Shown one piece after another: positions 18,014 to 28,074 of a DNA stretch of 33,630 nucleotides. This stretch comes from Planctomycetota bacterium (GTDB lineage Bacteria; Planctomycetota; Phycisphaerae; UBA1845; UTPLA1). Numbering within the stretch: the first letter of the stretch is position 1; the number at the start of each line of letters is the position of its first letter. Location: positions 1-33,630 of the forward strand of contig JADJRI010000059.1 in assembly GCA_016712275.1 (NCBI GenBank). The letters are read 5' to 3'. A program made the translations under genes and the position numbers. The notes below the pieces were generated by a model, which ran no database searches, had not been told where the DNA came from, and saw only the letters and a list, made by a program, of their open reading frames with translations.

Positions 18014-19489
18014 ATGTCCAGAACATTCTCCTCACCCGACGCAAGTTTCATCTCAACGCAAACCCGGCCCGGCATCGGCCAGCGGCCGCGCCACCACCAG
18101 CATTGGTCCAGCCCTTACGCGGCGAAACGCATTCACCTCATCGGCATCGGCGGTTGCGGCATGACCAGCCTTGGCGGCGTCCTGGTTAGATGCGGTGCGA
18201 TGGTCAGCGGCTCGGACCTCATTGAATTCAAATCCGCCGCACGGTTGCAGGAAATGGGCGCAACGATCACCATTGGCCAGGCACCCCTCAACATACACTC
18301 AGACTGCGATATCGTCGTTTATTCGGCGGCCGTAAAGGACGACAACCCCGAGTTGCTTGAAGCCCGCAAGCGTGGCATCAAATGCTACAAGTATGCCGAA
18401 ATGCTCGGTCAGGTGATGAAGCTCCGCACCGGCATCGCCATTTCCGGCACCCACGGCAAGAGCACCACCACCGCACTCGTCTCGTTCATTCTTCGACAGG
18501 CCAAGGCGGATCCCACCTTTGTGGTCGGCGCGAATGTTCGGCAGCTCGACGGCAGTTCCGGCGTCGGCGATGGCAGTGCTTTTGTCGTTGAAGCCTGCGA
18601 GTTCGACCGGTCGTTCCTCAATCTCTTTCCCAAATACACTGCAATCCTCAATATCGAAGAAGACCATCTCGACTGTTACGATGGAATTGAATCCATTACG
18701 GAAGCATTCCGGGCGTTCGCTTCGCTGGTTCCGAACGATGGGGCGATCATCGCAAACGGCGAAGACCGCGTGGTCATGGATGCCGTCTCGACTGCCCGGG
18801 CAAACGTGGAAACGTTCGGCCAGTCGGAAGACATGACTTGGCGGGCGGTCAACATCGTGCATGCCTTCGGCTGCTATCGTTTCGATATTCACTATCGCGG
18901 CGAGTTTTTCCTGCATGCCAGCATGGCCAATCTTCCCGGTCGCCATCAGGTCTATAACGGCCTTGCCGCGACGGCGCTGGCGCATCACGCGGGCATTTCA
19001 CCGAAGGCCATCGCCGAAGCGCTGCCGCTCTTCTGCGGCGCCGAACGCCGAATGACCCGCCGCGGCGAAGTGGGTGGAATTCTCGTCATCGACGACTATG
19101 GCCATCACCCCACCGAAATTCAGGTCACGCTCCGGGCCGTTCGCGAGCATTTTCCGGATCGGCGGCTCTGGGTCATATTCCAGCCGCACCAGCACTCGCG
19201 GACGCGCTTTCTGCTGAATGACTTTGCCCGGAGTTTCGGCCTTGCAGATCATCTGCTCGTGCCCGACATTTACTTCGTTCGCGATTCGGAGGCGATTCGA
19301 AACGCCGTCTCCAGCAGCCACTTGGTCGAGCGAGTTCATGCCAACGGGGGCGATGCGCTCTATCTTCCGAAGCACGAACAAATCGTGGAACATGTCGTAG
19401 CAAATGCGAAGCCCGGCGATGTCGTCCTGACCATGGGCGCCGGCGACGTCTGGAAAATTGCAGATGAACTTGTTCGACGACTTGCCTGA
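18014..19489 (+). CDS. murC: UDP-N-acetylmuramate:L-alanine ligase
   Basis: MurC starts the stem peptide by adding L-alanine to UDP-MurNAc with ATP, in the cytosol. 491 residues. A polar leader of about 40 residues precedes the Rossmann motif HLIGIGGCGMTSLGG. Then come VVYSAAVKDDNPE, the P-loop ISGTHGKSTTTA, VVEACEFDRSFLNL, LNIEEDHLDCYDG, PGRHQVYNGLAA, GAERRMTRRGE, VIDDYGHHPTEI and FQPHQHSRTR. All key ATPase and Mur-ligase residues are present and the frame is intact. The stop overlaps murB by 26 bases, indicating translational coupling. The leader is longer than in most MurC proteins. Confidence 0.94.
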   Translation: MSRTFSSPDASFISTQTRPGIGQRPRHHQHWSSPYAAKRIHLIGIGGCGMTSLGGVLVRCGAMVSGSDLIEFKSAARLQEMGATITIGQAPLNIHSDCDIVVYSAAVKDDNPELLEARKRGIKCYKYAEMLGQVMKLRTGIAISGTHGKSTTTALVSFILRQAKADPTFVVGANVRQLDGSSGVGDGSAFVVEACEFDRSFLNLFPKYTAILNIEEDHLDCYDGIESITEAFRAFASLVPNDGAIIANGEDRVVMDAVSTARANVETFGQSEDMTWRAVNIVHAFGCYRFDIHYRGEFFLHASMANLPGRHQVYNGLAATALAHHAGISPKAIAEALPLFCGAERRMTRRGEVGGILVIDDYGHHPTEIQVTLRAVREHFPDRRLWVIFQPHQHSRTRFLLNDFARSFGLADHLLVPDIYFVRDSEAIRNAVSSSHLVERVHANGGDALYLPKHEQIVEHVVANAKPGDVVLTMGAGDVWKIADELVRRLA

Positions 19490-20348
19490 AAATGTCTGCC
19501 GGCGCAACGTGCCGCTTGGCCCGCTGACGTGGTTTCAGCTTGGCGGGCCCGCAGATTACCTGATCGAACCGCAGAGCGAAGCTCAGCTCGCTTTTGTTGT
19601 CAAGCGATGCCACGATTCCGGCACGCCGTTGCACGTTCTCGGCCTTGGGGCCAATCTTCTCGTTTCCGATGAAGGCGTTCGCGGCGTCGTGCTTCGGCTC
19701 ACCCAGGGCGATCTCATCAATACAGTTTTCGAAGGCGAACACGCGCTCATCGGCGGCGGCTGCGACATGACCCGCCTCGTCCTCACCTGCGTCAAGCGCG
19801 GTCTCGCGGGTCTCGAACAACTCGCTGGAATCCCCGGAACAGTCGGCGGCGGCATTACCATGAATTGCGGCGGCAAATACGGCGACATCTCGTCGGTCGT
19901 CGTCAGCGTGCGTGTCATGGGGCCGGACGGCACGATCCGCACCCGGCCACGAGAGGATTTTCGCTTCAGCTATCGTCACTGCGAACTAAACAGCGACATC
20001 GTCATCGGCACGGCCTTCAGGCTGCAGCCGACCGATCCCGCATCCTTGCACCGACGTTTCCGCGAAATCTGGGATTACAAGTTCAACACTCAGCCGCCTC
20101 TCGGCGCCCCAAGCGCCGGCTGCATTTTCCGCAACCCTGTCGGCCATTCCGCCGGCCAACTCATTGACCGCGCCGGCCTGAAGGGCTTTCGTCTTGGCAG
20201 CGCCTTCGTTTCGGAGCGACACGCGAACTTTGCCATGGCGGATCGCGGCGGCAAGGCAGCCGACGTCCGCAAGCTGATCGATGCAATCATCGACCGGGTT
20301 GAACAGAATTCCGGCATTCGTCTGGAACCGGAAGTGAAAATCTGGTAG
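19464..20348 (+). CDS. murB: UDP-N-acetylenolpyruvoylglucosamine reductase
   Basis: MurB reduces UDP-GlcNAc-enolpyruvate to UDP-MurNAc using FAD and NADPH. 294 residues from the ATG at 19464, which encodes MNLFDDLPENVCRRNVPLGP, a normal start. FAD-binding pieces are LGLGANLLVSD (59-69) and GIPGTVGGGITMNCGG (122-137). SYRHCEL (169-175), PSAGCIFRNP (216-225) and EPEVKIW (288-294) complete the active site. The usual catalytic serine position is Cys220 here, a known natural variant, and Glu290 is the catalytic acid. The gene begins inside murC. Confidence 0.94.
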   Translation: MNLFDDLPENVCRRNVPLGPLTWFQLGGPADYLIEPQSEAQLAFVVKRCHDSGTPLHVLGLGANLLVSDEGVRGVVLRLTQGDLINTVFEGEHALIGGGCDMTRLVLTCVKRGLAGLEQLAGIPGTVGGGITMNCGGKYGDISSVVVSVRVMGPDGTIRTRPREDFRFSYRHCELNSDIVIGTAFRLQPTDPASLHRRFREIWDYKFNTQPPLGAPSAGCIFRNPVGHSAGQLIDRAGLKGFRLGSAFVSERHANFAMADRGGKAADVRKLIDAIIDRVEQNSGIRLEPEVKIW

Positions 20349-20386
20349 CCTCGCGACTGCTGTCAACTTCGACATGGAGGTCGTTC

Positions 20387-21361
20387 GTGGCCATCACCAA
20401 GCAGATCTTCAATCTCAAGAAGCTATTCAAGAAGGAAACGGCACAAAAACTGGCCGTCACCGTGCTGGCCGGCGGTCCGAGCGGCGAGCGCGAAGTCAGC
20501 CTTGAAAGCGGCAAAAATGTCGCCGCAGCGCTCTCGCAACTGGGCTACACCGTTCACCTGGAAGATATCAACCCCGGCAATCTCGGCGCGCTGGCGCGCG
20601 AAGTCGATTGCGTCTTCATCGCCCTTCACGGCGCGTTTGGCGAGGATGGCGCGGTGCAGCAAATCCTCGAAACACGCGGCCTCGCCTATTGCGGCTCCGG
20701 GCCGGAGGCATGCGAACTGGCGATGGACAAGTTTGAATCAAAGAAGCGGTTCATCGAAGCGGGACTTCCCACGCCCCGATTTACATTGGCCATGCCTGAA
20801 ACAATTCGCGAGACCATGGCTGCATGGAGTCTTCCTGTGGTGGTGAAGCCCTCCCGCGAAGGCAGCAGCCTTCATTGCTACATTGTTCGTGATTTCACGC
20901 AGTTTCGGCCCGCCCTCGATCTCGTCATCGAAAAATATGGCAGTGCGCTCATTGAAGAGTACATTCCCGGCATGGAGCTGACCGTTTCGATCCTCGGTAA
21001 CGAGGCCCTGCCGGCCATTGAGATTCGAACGCGCCGCGAATTCTACGATTATCAGGCCAAATATGTCGATGAAGATACAGAGTACCGGTTTGAAATCGAT
21101 CTTCCCGAGGTCCTGCTGACGCAAATTCGGGACATGAGCCTTCGCGCCCATCAGGCACTGGGTTGCCGCGATTTCTCCCGCGTCGATTGGCGCGTGAATC
21201 CGGAAGAGCAGAAGGCGTATCTGCTCGAGCTAAACGTGATCCCCGGCCTGACAACGCATTCGCTTCTTCCCAAGGCGGCTGCGAAATCCGGGTACGACAT
21301 GCCTGCTTTGTGTCGGACGATTGTCGACATGGCCATCGCCCGGCGATATGCAGCCAGATAA
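20387..21361 (+). CDS. ddl: D-alanine--D-alanine ligase
   Basis: Ddl makes the D-Ala-D-Ala dipeptide consumed by MurF. 324 residues of ATP-grasp fold. Motifs are VLAGGPSGEREVSLESG, ALHGAFGEDGAVQQILE, YCGSGPEACELAMDK, VVKPSREGSS, EEYIPGMELTVSIL, YDYQAKY, DFSRVDWRV and the metal and substrate end ELNVIPGLTTHSLLPKAA. The YDYQAKY motif indicates a D-Ala-D-Ala enzyme, not a D-lactate or D-serine type. The GTG start at 20387 has GGAGG at 20376-20380, 6 bases upstream. The first 20 residues are a basic extension absent from most Ddl proteins. Confidence 0.94.
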   Translation: MAITKQIFNLKKLFKKETAQKLAVTVLAGGPSGEREVSLESGKNVAAALSQLGYTVHLEDINPGNLGALAREVDCVFIALHGAFGEDGAVQQILETRGLAYCGSGPEACELAMDKFESKKRFIEAGLPTPRFTLAMPETIRETMAAWSLPVVVKPSREGSSLHCYIVRDFTQFRPALDLVIEKYGSALIEEYIPGMELTVSILGNEALPAIEIRTRREFYDYQAKYVDEDTEYRFEIDLPEVLLTQIRDMSLRAHQALGCRDFSRVDWRVNPEEQKAYLLELNVIPGLTTHSLLPKAAAKSGYDMPALCRTIVDMAIARRYAAR

Positions 21362-21391
21362 ACCAGAGTTTCAACTAGCGCGACCAGCACC

Positions 21392-22333
21392 TTGGCAAAA
21401 AAAAGCAAGAAAAAAGCAGTCATCCCCTTCGACTTCAATCTGCCGCAGTGGCTGTGCGATCCGCATTGGCTGCGCCATCCGCGAACAGCCAGAGTGGTCG
21501 CCTATTGTGGTTTTTTTGCACTGGGGGTGTTCGGGGCCTCGCATGTCCTGGCCAAGCTCGAGGAACACGTCCACGGCCTCGATAAGTACGACAAATTCGT
21601 TCTGGCGATTGAATGGCAGGAACTTCCGGAACTCCTTCGCCGACCCGACAATCGGCACATCCTCGAGTCGATGCAAATGCGCATCGATCTTCGCAACGAC
21701 GACCGAATCCTGGATCCCGATCTGGCCCGCCGCGTTGGACTTTCTCTTTCGGATCCTTCCATCGGCTGGGTCAAGTCGGTCGATCGCGTAACGGTTCGGC
21801 CCGATGGCATCCTCGCCATCAAATGCACATTTCGCGAACCTGTCGCCTATGTACAACATGAGGAGGCGTGTTACCTCGTCGATCACGATGGCGTGCTCCT
21901 GCCCGGTTGGTATCGCGTCGAAGATTGTGCAACCAGCAAACTTCTGCTCATCACCGGCGTAAAACAAGGGCCGCCCGGCGTCGGCTATCCCTGGATCGGC
22001 AATGATCTGCAATCCGGTCTCAAACTGGCGAGCTTGATTTCTGGCCGGTCCTTCCGCAATCAAGTGGATCGCATCATTGTCACCAATTACGAGGGACGCG
22101 TGGATCGCAAACGGCCCTACATCGAATTGGCCACGGATCGCGCCGGTTCCCGAATCTGGTGGGGCCAGTCACCCATTTCAGAAGATGGAACCGAAACCAC
22201 CGCTGATCAGAAGCTGGCCCTCTTGGATTGGATGTTCCATCAGCACGGAAGAATCGACCTGAATCGAGCGTATGTCGATATTCGTACGCATCCCGATTCC
22301 GTTTCCATCGCCAAGAAACCCAAACCATCCTGA
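21392..22333 (+). CDS. ftsQ: FtsQ-like cell-division protein
   Basis: A 313-residue bitopic protein with a basic cytosolic start (TTG; MAKKSKKKAV), one membrane helix at about residues 36-54 (ARVVAYCGFFALGVFGASHVL) and an extracytoplasmic region. The part around IGWVKSVDRVTVRPDGILAI, then EPVAYV and LVDHDGVLLP, follows the POTRA plus beta-domain pattern of FtsQ, and the position right after ddl fits. FtsQ bridges FtsL and FtsB to the divisome. Overall similarity is low, so the name leans on context. No ftsA or ftsZ follows. Confidence 0.72.
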   Translation: MAKKSKKKAVIPFDFNLPQWLCDPHWLRHPRTARVVAYCGFFALGVFGASHVLAKLEEHVHGLDKYDKFVLAIEWQELPELLRRPDNRHILESMQMRIDLRNDDRILDPDLARRVGLSLSDPSIGWVKSVDRVTVRPDGILAIKCTFREPVAYVQHEEACYLVDHDGVLLPGWYRVEDCATSKLLLITGVKQGPPGVGYPWIGNDLQSGLKLASLISGRSFRNQVDRIIVTNYEGRVDRKRPYIELATDRAGSRIWWGQSPISEDGTETTADQKLALLDWMFHQHGRIDLNRAYVDIRTHPDSVSIAKKPKPS

Positions 22334-22362
22334 CACAAGGGTTTGGGAGCATGGGGCGGTTC

Positions 22363-22422
22363 TGTAGGGGAATTGAGTTTTCGACCCGGTCGAATGATTC
22401 GAAGTGGGTCGAATTCCCTACA
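22363..22422 (+). repeat. Long interrupted inverted repeat after ftsQ
   Basis: TGTAGGGGAATT at the left (22363-22374) and AATTCCCTACA at the right (22412-22422) are inverted copies, one base apart in the G/C run. A second arm pair, CGACCC (22382-22387) and GGGTCG (22406-22411), lies inside, and the middle holds TCGAATGATTCGA. Left and right arms differ by a short insertion. It may be the transcription end of the dcw cluster or a small mobile palindrome. No T-run follows. Confidence 0.45.
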
Positions 22423-22548
22423 CGCGTCATTGGAATGAACTTTCTGGTCCTTTCGTGATTTGCGGGCTAAGCTATCGTTGAAACACTGGACGAATAATGC
22501 GGGCCGCCGTGTAGATCGGCCTGTGATGAAGCGAGTGGGACGACTGCT

Positions 22549-23391
22549 GTGATTTTGGCCGAAATCAACCAAACTGCCTGGATCGAGAAGTTTCGACAGG
22601 TGATGGAACATTATGTTCCGCCGGTGAAAGCACACCGGCGATCAACGTGGGCGGACTCGGTTGCAATCATCGCTGGTCTGATTCTTGTTTTTCGCGGCGG
22701 CAAATTCGAGCGCATCGTCGTCACCGCATTTTCACTGGTCTTCGGCGGCTGGCTGGGCTATCAGCTTTCCATCAAGCTCAATTTGCCCGGACCTTTTACA
22801 GTTGCGGTCGCCGGGATCGCGCTCGCGGCCATCGGCTTCAAGTTTTACAAAATGTGGCTCGCCGCCGGCAGTGTATTTGTTCTGTTCGGGATTGCTGTTG
22901 CCTTCCAATTGGGACAGGGCGATTTACAGCGATATCTGCCCACTGCCGAGCGCGTCAGCAACGCCATCACGGGCGGCAAGATTTCGCTTCCAACGCCCGA
23001 GCAGCAACTTCGCAACAGTCGAAACGACTGGCGCGATCAGCTTCGATTTGTTGCCGAGCGAATCGGCGACGAATTGAAGGAATTCGGTCTCAGCGGCTGG
23101 CTGTTGCCCGTCTGCGCTGCCATCATCGGCGGCGTCCTCGCATATTGGGCCTTGCGCGCCTTTGCCGTGATATGGCTCGGTTTTATCGGTGCCCATATTA
23201 CGATCGTTGGCAGCGCCACAATTCTCTGCGCAAATTGGCCCGACGTCCGCAATTCGATGTTTGCCAATCCTCAATACCCCGCCGCAGCCGCTGTCGGCCT
23301 CTGGCTTCTCGGACTGATTCTGCAGGCCAAGGAAGCCCGCTTCCCAAAAAAGCTCGATAAAGAACCCGCCAAAGAACCCCCTAAATCGTAG
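22549..23391 (+). CDS. Uncharacterised polytopic membrane protein
   Basis: 280 residues, family not recognised. After a polar 30-residue start come about four hydrophobic segments (around 36-49, 58-76, 83-98 and 103-116), a soluble central stretch of about 70 residues (RYLPTAERVSNAITGGKISL, continuing to about 180), then three more helices, and a Lys/Pro/Glu-rich tail. The GTG at 22549 has only a weak ribosome site; ATG at 22603 is an alternative. It sits where ftsA normally follows ftsQ and is 155 bases ahead of a second membrane protein of similar style. A role in division is possible from position only. Confidence 0.6.
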   Translation: MILAEINQTAWIEKFRQVMEHYVPPVKAHRRSTWADSVAIIAGLILVFRGGKFERIVVTAFSLVFGGWLGYQLSIKLNLPGPFTVAVAGIALAAIGFKFYKMWLAAGSVFVLFGIAVAFQLGQGDLQRYLPTAERVSNAITGGKISLPTPEQQLRNSRNDWRDQLRFVAERIGDELKEFGLSGWLLPVCAAIIGGVLAYWALRAFAVIWLGFIGAHITIVGSATILCANWPDVRNSMFANPQYPAAAAVGLWLLGLILQAKEARFPKKLDKEPAKEPPKS

Positions 23392-23546
23392 TATTGAGGA
23401 CACAGCTGAATCAGGATTCGGCAATATTCCTGAGTGCGGCGAATTCCACCCCTCATGCCGGATGTCCGATGAAGGTGATGTGTATGGGCACGCCGTTTGC
23501 GCACGCAATGGCCGATGCCGAAGAATTACTCTGGGGGAGCTACGCA

Positions 23547-24168
23547 ATGCAATCTTTAACCGGCCAACTCGCCACACTCGACGAGAGCGCGTCGGTTCTG
23601 CTCATCATGGTGGGCCTCATCTACGGTTTATTTGGATGGCGGCTGGTTCGCTTTCTGGTCATTGTCGATGCGCTCGCAGTTGCGACCCTCAGTGCGGCAT
23701 GGCTCGTCAAGCACGAAACAATACCCGGCACATCCCTTCCGGCTGTTCCGATAGCCCCTTGGATTGGTTCTAGTACTGCCGTTGATGGCCTGGAAATTTC
23801 CTGCGAAAGCCAACATCGGCATGGCCGGTCTGGCGGGCTATGTGTCGATGCAACTATTCCTGCTGGACATCGAATTGCCTGTGATCGTCATGCTCGTAAT
23901 AGGACTCGTCGGCGCGACCTTTGCAATGGGTCTTGCAGGGACGCTTTCGAGGCCGACAACGGTCGTCGTTACTGGGTTGCACGGCGGCTGGTTGTGTGTG
24001 GCGGCCATGTCGATCCTGGCGCTCAACAACACGAATTTCATCGGCGGCATGCTCAGCTCATTCTATGACAGCTTTTCCCTGGTCATGCCGCTGGCTGCGA
24101 TCGCGTTCTCCACAATCCTGATTTTCCTTCAGTGGAGCGACATGCAGGGACACACCTCGCAGTCGTGA
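23547..24168 (+). CDS. Uncharacterised polytopic membrane protein, one frameshift
   Basis: About 206 residues after correction, with roughly six membrane helices: SVLLIMVGLIYGLFGW, FLVIVDALAVATLSAAWL, LVLVLPLMAW, GMAGLAGYVSMQLFLL, PVIVMLVIGLVGATFAMGLA and a final pair ending ILIFLQWSDMQG. The frame breaks near 23757; the second frame continues with LVLVLPLMAWKFPAKANIGM. The ATG at 23547 is favoured because GGGGGAG (23533-23539) lies 7 bases upstream. An ATG at 23469 is also in frame. Family not recognised. It is convergent with dnaE, whose stop is 35 bases away. Confidence 0.6.
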
Positions 24169-24203
24169 TATCAGGTATGAATTCTCTCATAGGCGGCGCA
24201 GAT

Positions 24204-27200
24204 TCATCTGGCGGTCTCGCCGCGCCGCTCGCCACGATTCATCCACGGCTTGACCTTCGCCGCGACCGGTGCCGCCTTCCTGGCAACAAGATCGACCGAG
24301 TTTTCGCCGAGAATCGATTCCACAGCCGCGGTAAATTGATCGCTCGGCCGAACCGAATTTCGGGCATCGCACCGGATCATTGCCACCATCTCGCCCGTTC
24401 GCTCTACCGCTAAATAAAATGGCCGATGGCCCGCATGATTTTGAACGACATCCTTGAGCCGTCCCAGCGTCGCCGAGTCGGCCACCGCAGACCGCACCCT
24501 CAACACGAGCGCCTCGGCAAGTTTCTCCGCCGCGTCCTCATAGGCGATAATCTCATTCACACGCAGCGACGGATCTTCGCGTTTCTTATCGACGGTGCCG
24601 CGCAGATACACCACGTTGTCCGGCGCCACCAGCGACCGAAACTTCTCCAGCTCCTCACTGAAAACAACCGCCTCGATCGACCCGCTCAAATCCTCGAACG
24701 TCATGACTGCCAGCTTCGACCCCGCATTGCGCCCCTGCTTCGTCGTCACCATCCGAACCTTGCTGATCATGCCGCCCAGCACAATCTGCACACCCTCGCC
24801 ATATTCGCCGATGGCCGAGCAGTCGCAGGTCGCGAATCTTCGCATCATTTCCGCGTGCGAGGCCAGGGGGTGTTTGGTTACGAAAAAGCCCAGCACCGAT
24901 TTCTCGTTCGCCAGCATTTCCGCCTCGGTCCATTCCTCGGTGCCGATCTTGGGCTTGGACGAGTCGTCGCCGCCACCGAGAAAGTCGCCGAACATCGTCA
25001 TTTGTCCCGATGCTCGATCCCGCTGCCGCTCCGCCCCCATCTGTAGTGCCTTGTCCGCGACACCAATGAGCGCCTTTCGCATCGCGCCGGTTGTGTCGAA
25101 CGCACCCGCCTTGATCATCGCCTCCAGTGCCCCGCGGTTCACGTTGCCCGTTCCCACCCGCTCGCAGAAATCGTACAAATCGCGAAACGCTCCGCCGCGA
25201 TTGCGCTCTTCAACCAGCGCACCCACCGCCTTCTCACCGACGCCCTTCACCGCCGCCAGGCCGAATCGAATCGCCCCCTTCTTGCCGTCCTTCGCCGGAA
25301 TCACCGTGAAGTCAACCTCGCTCGAATTGATATCCGGCGGCAGAACTTCAATGCCGAGACGCCGGCACTCCTCGATGTAATCGACCACCTTCTCCGTATC
25401 GCCCATTTCGTAAGTCAGCAGCGCCGCCATGAACTCCAGCGGATAATACGACTTGATAAACGCCGTCTGAAACGCCACCATCGCATAGCCCGTCGAGTGC
25501 GCCTTGTTAAACGCATATTCGCCGAACGGCAGAATCTGATTGAAAATCTCCTCTGCCACCCTTTTTGGCAGCCCGTTCTTGTCGCAGCCCTCGACAAACG
25601 GCCCGCGCTCGGCCTCGATCATCGCCGTTTTCTTCTTGCTGATCGCCTTTGCCAGCCGAAACGCACGCTTCCGCTCGATGCCGCCGAGCTGAATCGCCAG
25701 CCGCGCCACCTGCTCCTGATAAACGATGATGCCGTACGTTTCTTCCAGCACCTCGTCCATAATCGTGTGCGGCGTCTTCCATTTTTCGCCGTGCTTGCGC
25801 GAAACATACGCATCGATGTTCACCATCGGCCCCGGCCGATACAGCGCGTTTGCCGCGATCAAATCCTCCACCCGGTTCGGCCGCATCTTCATCAAGACGT
25901 CGCGCATTCCGCCGGACTCAAATTGAAACACGCCCTTCGTATCGCCGGCCGCAAAAATCTTGTAAACCCGCTGGTCCATCAGATCCAGCTTTTCAAGATC
26001 GATCTTCACGCCATAGTTCTTCTCGACCAGTTTGCACGCCAGTGCCATGACACTCAGTGTCCGCAAACCGAGGAAATCCATCTTCAGAAGCCCGACTTTC
26101 TCGACGGTCGGTCCTTCAAACTGCGTAATCACCGCGTCCGATCCCGGCGATTGATAGAGCGGCAGCAAATTATCCAGCGACTGCTCCGCAATCACGACGC
26201 CCGCCGCATGAACCCCCGCATGCCGCGCAAGCCCTTCGACGCGCTTGCCGATGTCGATCACCTTGCGAATCGTCGCGTCCGAGTCGTACCAACGCTTCAG
26301 CTCCGGCTCCTGCCCCAGAGCCTTGTCGAGCGTCATCTTCAGCTCTTCCGGCACCAGCTTGGCCAGACGATCGGCATCCGCCAGCGTCACCCCCATGACA
26401 CGGCAAACATCCCGAATGGCCGCCCGCGCTTTCAAAGTTCCGAACGTAATAATCTGCGCAACGTGCCCATACTTCTCGCGCATATAGCGAATTACGTCTT
26501 CCCGCATCCTGGCAGATATCGATGTCGATATCGGGCATCTCATCGCGATCCGGGTCCATGAACCGCTCAAAATAAAGCCCATAGCGCAGTGGGTCCGGCA
26601 GCGACAAATAAAGGCAATACGCCACCACAGACGAGCACCCGCTCCCGCGCGTGCCGGCCGGCACGCCCTTGTTGCGGGCATACCGCACGAAATCCCACAC
26701 GATCAAAAAGTAACTCGAAAACCCCTTGCTCTGGATCACTTCGAGTTCGTAATCGATCCGCTCACGAATCTCCGGCGTGATTTCCTCGTATCGTTCGCCG
26801 GCGCCCTGATAAACCAGCTCGCGCAAATACGCCTCCGGCGTTTTCGTCTCCGGCGGATGATAGACCGGCGTATACCGCTTGTTGAAATCCAGCTCGACGT
26901 TGCACATCTCCGCGATGCGCAGCGTGTTGGCCAGCGCCTCGTCGTGCCCCGGAAACAGCGACGCCATCTCCTCGCCGGACTTCAAATAAAACTCGTCCGT
27001 ATCAAACCGCATGCGGTCTTCATCGCTCTGCAGCGCCCGCGTCGAAATGCACAGCAGCACATCATGCGGCTCCGCATCGTCTTTCATCAGGTAATGTACG
27101 TCGTTCGTCGCGATCAGGCCGACACCCAGCCGTTTCGAAATGTCGATAAGCTCCGGGTTGATCATCTTCTGCTCTTTCAGCCCATGATCCTGCAGCTCGA

Positions 27201-27743
27201 TGAAAAACCGTTCCGCCCCGAACACCCTCAAATACCACTCCGCCGTCTGTTCCGCAGCCGCCCGATTGTGGGCCATCAACGCCTGCGGAATCTCCGCGCC
27301 CAGACACGTGCTCGTGCAAATCAGCCCTCACTATGAGCCTCCAGCGTCTCCCGATCGATGCGCGGCTTGTAATAAAACCCCTCGCGATACGCGAGCGACG
27401 AGAGCTTAAGCAAATTGCGATAACCCGCGTTGTTCATCGCGAGCAGCAGCAGGTGATAGTTCGACTCCTTCGTCCCGCCGACGCCCACCACCATCTCCCG
27501 CAGCCGCCGATCGCCCGGCGCGATATACGCCTCCAACCCCAGAATCGGCTTCACCCCCGCCTTCTTCGCTGCCGAGTAAAACTCAACCACGCCGAACATG
27601 TTCCCATGATCCGTAATCGCGACGGCCGGCTGATTCAACTCCTTCGCTCGGCCAACCAACTCGTCAATCCGATTGGCCCCGTCTAGCAGGCTGTAATGGG
27701 TGTGACAGTGGAGATGTACGAAACTTGGCGCGTCCTGCGGCAT
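24204..27743 (-). CDS. dnaE: DNA polymerase III alpha subunit, two frameshifts
   Basis: Replicative polymerase of about 1180 residues. It starts with the PHP domain (HLHCHTHYSLLDGANRIDEL, later VAITDHGNMFGVVEF), followed by the polymerase palm, with the catalytic aspartates in MPDIDIDIC. Then come REDVIRYMREKYG, ITFGTLKARAAIRDV, the fingers (ARHAGVHAAGVVIAE; MDFLGLRTLSVM), GVFQFESGGMRDVL, YGIIVYQEQV, FNKAHSTGYAMVA, helix-hairpin-helix FGLAAVKGVGEKAV, and a C-terminal OB-fold (VQIVLGGMISKVRMVTTKQG). Frames break near 27325 (one G missing in GAGGG; expected GLICTSTCLGAEIP) and near 26510, just after the catalytic motif. The ATG at 27743 has GGAGG 9 bases upstream. This is the DnaE1 type. Confidence 0.94.
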
Positions 27744-27833
27744 GATGGGCAGCCTCCGTGCGTTGAAAGCGTTGACTAAGTATGGCGATATAATAATCCA
27801 TATTCAGCGATTCGGCAGCGCGAGAATTAGTTT

Positions 27834-27997
27834 GGATTGATATTCCCCATCTAAAATGGACACATAGTTAAGAGACTCTATGCGGCTGCTTCATAGTCGG
27901 CCGGGCTTTGATAGCCCAGGCTCGAGTGCAGCCGCTGACGATTGTAGAACACCTCGATCCATTCAAAGATGGCTTGTCGGGCCTTGTCCCGCGCTGC
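27834..27997 (-). mobile_element. IS3-family element remnant: transposase C-terminus and right end
   Basis: On the minus strand bases 27976-27878 encode QAIFEWIEVFYNRQRLHSSL then GYQSPADYEAAA and a stop, the unmistakable end of an IS3-group OrfB integrase. The frame is broken just upstream (an in-frame TGA at about 27998-28000, with REQ-like sequence in another frame), and the rest of the transposase is missing. Beyond the stop, the sequence to about 27834 (CTATGTGTCCATTTTAG, then GGGG) resembles the terminal inverted repeat of this group. It is a dead fragment between dnaE and the lipoprotein gene. The A+T-rich bases 27772-27835 may hold the dnaE promoter, but no clear -35/-10 pair is seen. 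Confidence 0.75.
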
Positions 27998-28074
27998 TCA
28001 CGTTGCCTATTGTTCTCCGTCATCTGAATTACTCCCCGGCCCTTCACCCATCGAAACTTCAAACAAAAAAGGCC

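Noticed and set aside
25497..26561. Long plus-strand coding sequence opposite dnaE
   Set aside because: It is an arginine/histidine-rich mirror of conserved DnaE sequence, with no ribosome site or domain.
27772..27794. Plus-strand promoter TTGACT with TATAAT
   Set aside because: The two hexamers are only about 11 bases apart, and no plus-strand gene follows.
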